Below, piece by piece: positions 55,595-64,000 of a stretch of 64,000 nucleotides of DNA. Every line of letters begins with the position of its first letter. Position 1 is the stretch's first letter. Location: NCBI GenBank assembly GCA_902167985.1, contig CABHNZ010000001.1, positions 248,001 to 312,000 of the forward strand, written 5' to 3'. The notes under the pieces are model-generated. The model was not told the DNA's origin, searched no databases, and saw only the letters and a program-made list of their open reading frames with translations. The DNA is from Shinella sp. UYSO24. Lineage in GTDB: Bacteria; Pseudomonadota; Alphaproteobacteria; Rhizobiales; Rhizobiaceae. The position numbers were made by a program, and so were the translations under genes.

Positions 55595-56842
55595 CAGAGG
55601 CTGCCCGCGACAGGAGAAGATCACGCGCCTCGGAAAGGAGCGACTGGAGATCACCGCCGAGACCGGTCTCGCCGGACGCGGTTGCCTCACCGGCGGGCGT
55701 GGCGCCGAGGCCGCCCGGAAGTCTTGCCATGATTTCAGCAAGCCGCGCTTCGGCCTCCGCCAGCATCGCGTCGAAAAGGCGCCATCCGGTATGATGCCGG
55801 CCAGGCCGAGCGTATCGGCGGGCGCATCGGCAGCGTCGGGTGCAAGCCGCAGTTCGAGCTTTTCCAGCCAGATATCCTCATGGCAGCGGTGGCAGACGGC
55901 CTGGACCTCATCGCGAAAATCGGCAAGCCGGGCGACGATCTCGTGATGCGCGGCAGTGCGTCCCGATAGGCGGATACGCAGAGCGAGCGGACGGTCTTCC
56001 ATGCCGGCCGATACCGGTTCGAGCCTTTCCTCGATGGTGCGCAGGACGGTGCGCAGGTCAGCCTCGCCATCCAGCATCACGTCGAGCGACAGAAAACGGG
56101 CGCTGTCGGTGATCAATCGCTCATGGGTGATGCGGCCATCCTCCACGGATACCAGAACCGCGCCCTTTGCCCCCTGCTCGCGGATCGAGCGGCCCTGAAG
56201 ATTGCCGGGAAAGATGACGAGCGGATCACTCGCGACCACTTCGAAATCATGGACATGACCGAGCGCCCAGTAATCGTAGCCGCGCGAACGCAGATCCTCG
56301 ACAGAACAGGGTGCATAGGGCGCATGCGGTTCACGGCCGGTCAGGGACGTGTGCAACACGCCGATATTGAACCAACCGGGAACCGGCTTCGGATAGTTCA
56401 GCGCCAGATTCTCATTCGCAGAGCGATCGGCAAAGCCCTGTCCGTGCAGCGCCACCTTCAGATGGTCGAGGCGGAAGGTGCCGGGCTTGTTTACCGGAAA
56501 CTCGCTGACATTGCGGGGAAGCGTGATCGTCTTGGTGATGACGCTTGCCGCATCGTGATTGCCCTTGAGCAGGAAGACCGGGATGCCGGCCCGTTCCAGC
56601 CTTGCGATCTCGCGGTTGAAGAACAGGCCGATCTTGTTGTCCTTCCAGTCGCCATCATAGACGTCGCCGGCAACGAGGAAGAAATCGACTTTCCTGTCGA
56701 TGGCCGCGTCGATCAGCGTCGTGAAGGCACGGCGGCTTGCCTCGATAAAGAGTTCGGCGACGGCGGCGTCCTTCAATGCGAGGCCCTGGAAGGGACTGCC
56801 GAGATGCAGGTCGGCGGCGTGGATGAAGCGGAAGGCGGTCAT
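55594..56842 (-). CDS. YhaO/SbcD-like DNA repair exonuclease, frameshifted
   Basis: About 416 residues, calcineurin-fold nuclease. All metal motifs are present: IHAADLHLGSPF, AGDVYDGD, KGNHDAAS, GVLHTSLTGR and WALGHVHDFE. The capping region follows (LGLAGIIPDG), then a helical end (EAEARLAEIMARLPGG). Breaks near 55785 and near 55605 (GGGG read as GGG; repair gives a stop at 55594 overlapping the YhaN-like ATG as TGATG). The coupled nuclease-ATPase pair should process DNA ends, by analogy with SbcCD/Mre11-Rad50; the YhaO/YhaN subgroup is less studied. Confidence 0.88.
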
Positions 56843-56916
56843 CTTGGGCGGCTCATCTTGATCGAATCATGCGAACACATCGGGAACGCCAGATCTAATG
56901 GAGGAGCGCCCAAGAA

Positions 56917-56948
56917 AAAAGGCCGGGCGAAACATCACCCGGCCTTTT
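56917..56948 (-). terminator. Rho-independent terminator
   Basis: Stem AAAAGGCCGGG/CCCGGCCTTTT with a 10-base loop, followed on the minus strand by a run of six T. It lies just after the phytase-like gene stop (56967) and before the nuclease gene start (56842). Confidence 0.9.
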
Positions 56949-56966
56949 CCTGTTGATGGTGCAGGA

Positions 56967-59155
56967 TCAGTTTGTCGCCTTCAGATCCACGGGAAGGAAC
57001 AGGGTCTCACCGGACGAGCCATCGACGCCGTCATTATCCGTGACCATGAAGGCGCGGCCCGACTTGTCGAAAGCGAAGCCTTCCAGCTTGTCGAGGACGT
57101 AGCCGTTCGTCGCGCTCTTCAGCTGCGGCAGGAAGTCATGAACCTCCTGCTTGGCGACCACCTGCAACTCCCCGCCGAGCTTGGCCGGCTTCATATCCTT
57201 CAGCGCAACACGGAAGAGCTTTTTAAGCCGCGCCGCGTCACCAATCTGATTGTCACGTTCGATGACATAGAGGTAATCACCGTTGGCGGTAATTTCCGAG
57301 AGGCCGACCCAACCCTTGTCCGTGCTTTGCAGCGGATAACGGACGGCCGCCCATTCCTTCGACTTCGGCTTGTAGGAGACAAGCTTGACCTGACCCTTCG
57401 GGTCGTCCTTCCACTCACGCTGGATGGCCATCCACAGCGTCAGGTCATCGCCGGAGCCGATCGCTGTAATGCCTTCGAGACCATAGCGGGTTTCCCCTGC
57501 AAGGAGTTCCGCCGGAAGCGCGATCTCTGCCTTGATCTCACCCTTGGCATTGACGTTATAGAGGCCGTGCGGCACCAGCTTGGCGCTGTCACCTTCAGAA
57601 GCCAGCCAGAAGCCGCCCTTGCCGTCCTGCGTGATCCCTTCGAGATCCAGTTTCTGAGCGGGCTGACCATTGCGGGTAATGCGTGTCACACCGGTGATCT
57701 CGGCCGGCTTCTTCGCCACGTCGATCGTATAGATAGACGGCTGCATGGCATAGAAGCTGTCGCTCACCGCATAGACGACATCGTTCTTCGCGGCATCCCC
57801 GACCATGCCCGACAGTGCGCCCCAGCCCAGCGGCTTGCCATCGACATCCTTCGAGAGGATCGTCGGATAGGCCTTTTCGCCCTCAGCCAGCTCGTAGATC
57901 ATCACATGCGAGCGCGGGCCGCCGTCCTTGCCGAGATCGGCTTCATTCGCCGAGGCGAGAAGATTTCTGCCGGGAATGGCGACTGCGCCTTCTGGCGAGA
58001 CGCCCGAAGGCAGAAGCTGCACGAGCTCCGGCGTGCCGCCCGTATCCTTGTAAACCGCAATCATCGAGCCACGCTCGGAGAGAACGAAGAAATATTGCTG
58101 ACCGCCAAAGACAGCGGCTTCCATACCCTCCGGTTCGACGCCCTTGTTCTTTGCGCGCTTTTCCGGGAAGTGGCCCAGGCGGGCAATCGCATATTCGAGA
58201 GACGTCCCGGCATCGTGAAGAACCTTGCCCGAACGATCGAAGATGGTGAAGCCGCGCGAGCCGCCCTTCCAGTCTCCTTCATTGGCGATCACCAGACGGT
58301 CGGTCCCCAGCCACTTGACCGCATCCGGCTCACGCGGGATGCCGGCGAGCTTGCCGTTGAAGGCGAGCGCGCCATCAGTTTTGGCATCCACGCCTTCGAG
58401 ATCCACGGTGCCAGCCGAGAAGTGGCTGATCACCTTGGCGGTCTTGCTGTCAACGATGACGACGTGGTTGTTTTCCTGCAGCGTCACCGCGATTTCGCCA
58501 TTGGCATTGATGTTGACGAATTCCGGCTCCGGGTCTTCCGGCGCCACGGTGGCAAGACCGGTCAGGTCGACATGGCGGATTGCGGCGCAATCCGGCGCAC
58601 CGTCCTTCAACGCCAGGATCAGCAGTTCACCGGCCGGCAGCTGCGGCAGGGCGCCGTCATTGACGTCCTCGTCGCGCTGGTTCTCCATGGCGATGGCGGC
58701 AAAGCTGCCGTCCGGCGCCACAACGACGGAATCCGGCTGGCCACCGAGATCGCAGGAGTTTCAAGACGCCTCGTGGCGATATCGACGACACCGAGCGAGC
58801 CGGCAGGCTTCGTCAGGTCCTTGGTCCGGTCGATGGTGACGAGAACCTTTGAGCCGACGGCCGCGACCGAATTGGGCTCACCGTCGATCGGAACCGACCC
58901 GCCGGCCTTCGGCGCCCTGGCATCCGTGATATCGATGAAGCCGATCGTACTGCCCGGGGCGTCGGAATAGATCAGCGTCTTGCCGTCAGCTGTTGCCGTG
59001 ATGATTTCCGACGACGTCTCCCTGTCCTTGCCCTCGGGCAGGTTGCTGGCGACAGGAAAGACGGCAACTCGATTGAAGACCTGTTCGGCGCCGGCCGGAA
59101 TGGCAGCGGATGCCAGAAGCGAAGCCGTCAGCGCCAGGCGGATAGAAAATGTCAT
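56967..59155 (-). CDS. Secreted esterase-like activity of phytase family protein, frameshifted
   Basis: About 729 residues. Signal peptide MTFSIRLALTASLLASAAIPAGA; start at ATG 59155. The N-terminal half has beta-propeller-like repeats (GKTLIYSDAPGSTIGFIDIT, GEPNSVAAVGSKVLVTID, GEIAVTLQENNHVVIVDSKT). The C-terminal half carries the family pattern: LDLEGITQDGKGGFWLASEG, RYGLEGITAIGSGDDLTLW, DKLEGFAFDKSGRAFMVTDND. The frame breaks near 58760; one base gives LETPCDLGGQPDSVVV-like sequence. The family name comes from an annotation of phytase-associated esterase activity; the substrate is uncertain. It stands alone between terminators. Confidence 0.82.
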
Positions 59156-59300
59156 TGGAAAGCCCTCCGTAAAACCACCGGTTGGCTTTTGCTTCATTTA
59201 GGTGACGGAGGGATGACAACTTCAGGATCCTGAGTTGTACTTCTGTGAACAACCGCCGTGTCGCCTGCCGATATTCACCGCAAGCCCGGGCTTCAAACAC

Positions 59301-59323
59301 AAGGCCCGGCAAAAGCCGGGCCT
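59301..59323 (-). terminator. Probable hupB terminator
   Basis: Stem AAGGCCCGGC/GCCGGGCCTT-type hairpin around a 4-base loop, about 40 bp after the hupB stop. Only short T-runs follow on either strand, so it may act in both directions. Confidence 0.65.
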
Positions 59324-59359
59324 TTCGGATCATGGCGCGAACGCCAGATGCAGCTGCAA

Positions 59360-59635
59360 TTAGCTGTTGACCGCGTCCTTCAGGCCCTTGCCGGCCGAGA
59401 ACTTCGGCACGTTGCGTGCCGGGATGTCGACTTCAGCGCCGGTCGACGGGTTGCGGCCCTTGGATGCTTCACGACGGGAAACGGAGAAGCTGCCGAAGCC
59501 AGCGAGACGGATGTCGCCACCGTTCTTCAGCTCGCCCTGGACAGTTTCGAAAACTGCATCCACGGCAGATGCGGCATCGGCCTTCGACAGACCAGCCTTT
59601 TCGGCGACTGCGGATACCAGCTCGTTCTTGTTCAT
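59360..59635 (-). CDS. hupB: DNA-binding protein HU
   Basis: 91 residues, intact, histone-like nucleoid protein. Start MNKNELVSAVAEKAGLSKAD; the DNA-binding arm motif GRNPSTGAEVDIPARNVPKF is complete. It follows lon in the order clpX-lon-hupB, usual in Rhizobiaceae. A strong ribosome binding site (AAGGGTGG) precedes the ATG, and a candidate sigma-70 promoter lies at 59683-59710. Confidence 0.98.
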   Translation of the reverse strand: MNKNELVSAVAEKAGLSKADAASAVDAVFETVQGELKNGGDIRLAGFGSFSVSRREASKGRNPSTGAEVDIPARNVPKFSAGKGLKDAVNS

Positions 59636-59682
59636 GTTTCCACCCTTTCAACGGTTTTGGAACGACTCATAAATCGGCGCCG

Positions 59683-59710
59683 AACATAGTTTCGCATCGG
59701 CGCTTGGCAA
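59683..59710 (-). promoter_or_regulatory. Candidate sigma-70 promoter of hupB
   Basis: On the minus strand TTGCCA (59710-59705), a 16-bp spacer, TATGTT (59688-59683), about 48 bp upstream of the hupB ATG. Consensus match by eye. Confidence 0.45.
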
Positions 59711-59762
59711 CCCAAAAGCTCCGCTATCGCCTGAAAAACAAGGGGGAGAGGCCAGATTTCAC

Positions 59763-59789
59763 AAAAAAGCCGCTTTCGCCGGCTTTTTT
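59763..59789 (-). terminator. Rho-independent terminator of lon
   Basis: Ten-pair stem AAAAAAGCCG/CGGCTTTTTT with a 7-base loop, ending in six T on the minus strand, 54 bp after the lon stop. Confidence 0.93.
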
Positions 59790-59843
59790 CACAGTTCATC
59801 GCGGGTCGACCATGCCCGGTATCCCGAGCAGATCGTCAGAGAC

Positions 59844-62263
59844 TCAATGGGCAACCGTAGCTGCACCATCATCGACGCCCTCAACCGTGGCGATAACGGG
59901 TGTCTCGACGGTTCCATCCCACTCGATCGGTTCCGGCTGGCGGATGAGGGCGTGCTTGATGACCTCACCCATGCGCGAGACCGGAATGATCTCCATGTTG
60001 TTCTTCACGTTATCCGGGATCTCCGCCAGGTCCTTGGCGTTCTCTTCCGGGATCAGAACCTTCTTGATGCCACCGCGCAGAGCCGCGAGCAGCTTTTCCT
60101 TCAGGCCACCGATCGGCAGGACGCGACCACGCAGCGTGATCTCACCCGTCATTGCGACATCCTTGGAAACCGGGATGCCGGTCATGACAGAGACGATCGC
60201 GGTTGCCATGGCGACACCGGCGGACGGTCCGTCCTTCGGGGTTGCCCCTTCCGGAACGTGGACGTGGATGTCCGACTTGTCGAAACGCGGCGGCTCGATG
60301 CCGAAATCGACAGCGCGCGAGCGGACATAGGATGCCGCTGCCGAGATCGATTCCTTCATCACTTCCTTCAGGTTGCCGGTGACGGTCATGCGGCCCTTGC
60401 CGGGCATCATGACACCTTCGATCGTCAGAAGCTCGCCGCCGACTTCCGTCCAGGCGAGACCGGTGACGACACCGACCTGATCCTCACCCTCGCTTCGCCG
60501 TGACGGTAATGCGGAACACCGAGGTAATCCGAAATATTGGCGGCCGTGATGTCCACCGACTTCGTCTTGCCCTTGATGATTTCCGTTACCGCCTTGCGGG
60601 CGAGCTTCATCAGCTCGCGCTCAAAGGAGCGGACACCGGCTTCACGGGTGTAGCGCTGGCTGATGGCCATCAGGGCATCGTCCGAAACCGAGAATTCGTT
60701 CGGCTGCAGAGCGTGTTCCTTGATCGCCTTCGGCAGAAGGTGACGCTTGGCGATCTCGCGCTTCTCATCTTCGGTGTAACCGGCGATGCGAATGATCTCC
60801 ATGCGGTCCATCAGTGGGCCGGGAATGTTGAGCGTGTTGGCCGTGGTGATGAACATCACGTCCGACAGATCGTATTCGACTTCCAGGTAGTGATCCATGA
60901 AGGTCGAGTTCTGTGCCGGGTCGAGCACTTCGAGCAGAGCCGAAGACGGATCGCCGCGGAAATCCGAGCCCATCTTGTCGATTTCGTCGAGCAGGAAGAG
61001 CGGGTTGGACTTCTTCGCCTTCTTCATCGACTGGATGATCTTGCCGGGCATCGAGCCGATATAGGTGCGGCGATGACCGCGGATCTCGGCCTCGTCACGA
61101 ACGCCACCGAGGGCCATGCGCACGTATTCGCGGCCGGTCGCCTTGGCGATCGACTGGGCGAGCGAGGTCTTGCCGACGCCCGGAGGGCCGACGAGGCACA
61201 GGATCGGACCCTTGATCTTGGTCGCGCGGGCCTGGACCGCCAGATACTCGATGATGCGTTCCTTGACCTTGTCGAGACCGAAATGATCCAGTTCGAGGAT
61301 CTTTTCGGCGTTGTTGAGGTCGGACTTGATCTTCGACTTCTTGCCCCACGGAATGCCGAGCAGCCAGTCGAGATAGTTGCGCACGACGGTGGCTTCCGCC
61401 GACATCGGGCTCATCTGGCGCAGCTTCTTCAGCTCGGCATCCGCCTTTTCGCGGGCCTCCTTGGAGAGCTTCGTCTTGGAGATGCGCTCTTCCAGTTCGG
61501 CCATCTCGTCACGGCCTTCCTCGCCGTCGCCGAGTTCCTTCTGGATCGCCTTCATCTGTTCGTTCAGGTAATATTCGCGCTGGGTCTTCTCCATCTGGCG
61601 CTTGACGCGCGAGCGGATGCGCTTTTCGACCTGAAGCACGGAGATCTCGCCTTCCATGAAGCCGAGCGCCTTTTCCAGACGCAGCTTGACGGAAACCGTT
61701 TCCAGCATTTCCTGCTTTTCGGTGATCTTGATCGACAGGTGCGAGGCGACCGTATCAGCGAGCTTCGAGTAATCCTCGATCTGGCTTGCGGCGCCGACGA
61801 CTTCCGGCGAGATCTTCTTGTTGAGCTTTACGTAGTTCTCGAACTCGGAGACCACGGAGCGCGACAGGGCTTCGACCTCGACGGCATCCTCATCGGGCTC
61901 TTCCAGCACGTGGGCGGAAGCCTCGTAGAATTCCTCGCGGTCGCTGTAGCTCTCGACCTTGGCGCGGGCACGGCCTTCGACCAGAACCTTGACGGTGCCG
62001 TCAGGCAGCTTCAGCAGCTGAAGGACATTGGCAACCGTGCCAACGGTGTAGATCGCCGACGGATCCGGATCGTCGTCACTGGCATTGATCTGGGTGACGA
62101 GCATGATCTGCTTGTCGGAACCCATCACTTCTTCCAGCGCGCGAATGGACTTTTCGCGTCCGACGAACAGGGGCACGATCATGTGCGGGAACACCACGAT
62201 GTCGCGCAGTGGGAGGACCGGGTAGGTCTCGACGCCGGGTGCCGCAGACGTTGAATTCGTCAT
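59844..62263 (-). CDS. lon: ATP-dependent protease La (Lon), frameshifted in this sequence
   Basis: About 807 residues after repair, cytoplasmic AAA+ serine protease for damaged and regulatory proteins; in rhizobia Lon also affects exopolysaccharide levels. Start [21 protein letters not shown]. Walker A is [18 protein letters not shown]; Walker B is [13 protein letters not shown]. The catalytic Ser lies in [14 protein letters not shown] and the Lys in [14 protein letters not shown]. The single break near 60492 (GG read as G) splits [14 protein letters not shown] from [20 protein letters not shown] candidate heat-shock promoter lies at 62335-62363. Confidence 0.96.
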
Positions 62264-62334
62264 GTCATTTCCTTTCCATCGTCCCGTTTCCGGGAGCGTG
62301 CCGGGCAAATCACCCAGCACTCTATTCTTGCCCA

Positions 62335-62363
62335 AAGTGGAGGTTTCCAAAAGCGTTTTCAAG
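62335..62363 (-). promoter_or_regulatory. Candidate RpoH (sigma-32) promoter of lon
   Basis: On the minus strand CTTGAA (62363-62358), a 17-bp spacer, CCACTT (62340-62335). This resembles the alphaproteobacterial RpoH pattern (CTTGAA, about 17 bp, CCATnT) and lies about 70 bp before the lon ATG. Heat-shock control of lon is well known in this group; this site is assigned by eye. Confidence 0.45.
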
Positions 62364-62713
62364 CCTTCGCCACCCTGCCCGTCGCCAGACGTGACAGTGG
62401 TATGACGTAAACGCATAGATAGCCCGGACCGTTCACAAGGGTATGCAGATCACAAGGGAGGGCGGCACCCTTGTTCCGGTCCTTGCCCGTTCAAGCCCGG
62501 CCTGGCCACACAAGCGTGGACGCACAGGCGGGCGAAGCGGCGGCGCGTCCGGAACGACGACGATCTTCCCATCGATCTCTTGTAGAGCAAGGGAAAGCGC
62601 GTGCAACTCTTCAGGGGCCGAAAATGGTGGACGGGGCCGAAAAAGCAAGGGCATCCCTAACAATCCACCCTGCCCCATGGCTCAACCCTGCGACACTGGC
62701 AGAGCCAAAACGA
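62364..62713. other. Intergenic region between clpX and lon
   Basis: About 350 bp upstream of the lon promoter candidate. No gene supported; frames present have no family features. Confidence 0.5.
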
Positions 62714-62739
62714 GAAAGGGCCCCGTCAGGAGCCCTTTC
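62714..62739 (-). terminator. Probable clpX terminator
   Basis: GAAAGGGC (62714-62721) pairs with GCCCTTTC (62732-62739) around a 10-base loop. On the minus strand it is followed by TCGTTTTGG, about 30 bp after the clpX stop. Confidence 0.75.
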
Positions 62740-62767
62740 AAAATACTTGATCACGAGACGTTACGGA

Positions 62768-64000
62768 TCAGGCCGAAACGTTCGCCTTTTCATCCTGCCG
62801 TTCGGCATAGATGTAGAGCGGACGGGCATTGCCGTTGACGACTTCGTCGGAGATGACGACTTCGCGCACGCCTTCCAGCGCCGGCAGTTCGAACATAGTG
62901 TCGAGCAGGATCTTTTCCATGATCGAGCGAAGGCGCGGGCGCCGGTCTTGCGGATGATCGCCTTGCGGGCGATTTCGCGAAGAGCGTCCTCGTGGAAGGT
63001 CAGTTCCACGTCTTCCATCTCGAACAGGCGCTGGTACTGCTTGACGAGCGCGTTCTTCGGCTCCGACAGGATCTGGATCAGCGCATCCTCATCGAGATCC
63101 TCGAGCGTTGCCAGAACCGGCAGACGACCGATGAATTCCGGAATGAGGCCGAACTTGACCAGATCTTCCGGCTCCAGATCGCGCAGGACCGCGCCGACGC
63201 GACGATCGTCCGGGTGCGCGACAGTGGCACCGAAGCCGATCGAGGTCTTTTCACCACGGGCCGAAATCAGCTTGTCGAGGCCGGCGAATGCGCCACCGCA
63301 GATGAACAGGATGTTCGTCGTATCCACCTGCAGGAATTCCTGCTGCGGATGCTTGCGGCCGCCCTGCGGCGGGACCGAAGCGACGGTGCCTTCCATGATC
63401 TTCAGAAGCGCCTGCTGCACGCCTTCGCCCGAGACGTCGCGGGTGATGGACGGGTTGTCCGACTTGCGCGAGATCTTGTCGACTTCGTCGATATAGACGA
63501 TGCCGCGCTGGGCGCGCTCGACGTTGTAATCGGCAGCCTGAAGCAGCTTCAGGATGATGTTTTCCACGTCCTCACCGACATAGCCGGCTTCCGTCAGCGT
63601 CGTCGCGTCTGCCATGGTGAACGGCACGTCGATGATGCGGGCGAGCGTCTGGGCGAGATAAGTCTTGCCGCAGCCGGTCGGGCCGACGAGGAGGATGTTG
63701 GACTTTGCGAGCTCGACATCACCGCCCTTAGAGGCGTGTGCGAGGCGCTTGTAATGGTTGTGCACGGCGACCGACAGGATGCGTTTCGCCTGCTGCTGAC
63801 CGATGACGTACTCGTCGAGAACCTTGATGATGTCCTGCGGCGTCGGAACTCCGTCGCGCGACTTGACCATCGAAGATTTGTTCTCTTCGCGGATGATGTC
63901 CATGCACAATTCGACGCATTCATCGCAGATGAAAACGGTCGGTCCGGCAATCAGTTTGCGGACCTCGTGCTGGCTCTTTCCGCAGAAGGAGCAGTACAAT
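62768..64000 (-). CDS. clpX: ATP-dependent Clp protease ATP-binding subunit ClpX, 5' end outside window, frameshifted
   Basis: AAA+ unfoldase partner of ClpP. The first visible residues [17 protein letters not shown] belong to the zinc-binding domain (CxxC ... CDECVELC). The true N-terminus is a few codons beyond the right edge, so the TTG at 63999 is not the start. Walker A is [17 protein letters not shown]; Walker B is [12 protein letters not shown]; sensor RKTGARG. Near 62938 one G is missing (GG read as G): the frame runs into ARAFARSWK instead of [20 protein letters not shown]. The repaired frame ends at 62768 with [13 protein letters not shown]. Confidence 0.96.

Noticed and set aside
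56898-58970. Long plus-strand frame (about 690 codons)
   Set aside because: Mirror of the phytase-family gene, which has a signal peptide and repeated family motifs on the minus strand.
60500-62254. Long plus-strand frame opposite lon
   Set aside because: Lon is unmistakable on the other strand; the antisense product has no domain.
63991-64000. TTG at 63999 as clpX start
   Set aside because: The codon falls inside the conserved N-terminal zinc domain; the real start lies just outside the window.

Overview
The window looks like the chromosome of an alphaproteobacterium of the order Hyphomicrobiales, most likely a Rhizobiaceae member. The main reasons are clpX-lon-hupB on one side and nuoA-nuoG on the other, a NuoE with a long C-terminal extension, an extra helix-hairpin-helix protein inside the nuo operon, an ExoP-type polysaccharide co-polymerase/kinase, and an rkpA-rkpG-rkpH-like lipid module. 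I cannot name the genus from sequence alone.

Layout. (1) 1-7498, minus strand: the first part of the complex I operon, nuoA-nuoB-nuoC-nuoD-small secreted protein-nuoE-nuoF-HhH protein-nuoG (cut by the left edge). (2) 7918-8356: tRNA-Asp(GUC) and tRNA-Val(UAC), divergent. (3) 8560-37333: a large surface-glycan locus. It holds a secreted beta-helix protein, an SGNH hydrolase, three glycosyltransferases, two left-handed beta-helix acyltransferases, Wzy- and Wzx-like proteins, the complete GDP-L-fucose route (phosphomannomutase, ManC, Gmd, Fcl), a priming sugar-phosphate transferase, an ExoP-like co-polymerase/tyrosine kinase, an OPX export lipoprotein, an O-antigen ligase/polymerase-like protein and a BTLCP cysteine proteinase. 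Together they describe a Wzx/Wzy-type, probably fucose-containing and acylated, exported polysaccharide. (4) 37402-52009: two paralogous membrane-anchored proteins flank a PPP phosphatase, a fully reducing type I PKS, an alpha-oxoamine synthase, an SDR similar to 3-ketosphinganine reductase, and a second OPX lipoprotein. The PKS/oxoamine synthase/SDR trio resembles the S. meliloti K-antigen rkpA-G-H set and could make a sphingoid-like amino lipid. (5) 52012-59155: a YhaO/YhaN (SbcD/SbcC-like) nuclease pair and a secreted esterase-like-phytase-family protein. (6) 59360-64000: hupB, lon, clpX (cut by the right edge).

Reading caution. About 45 single-base frameshifts run through the whole window, including essential or strongly conserved genes (nuoA, nuoB, nuoF, lon, clpX). 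Wherever I could reconstruct the junction, one base restored to a short homopolymer repairs the frame. I therefore read them as sequencing or assembly deletions rather than real gene decay, and annotate such genes as one CDS spanning both frames. Coordinates of starts and stops are as seen in this sequence.
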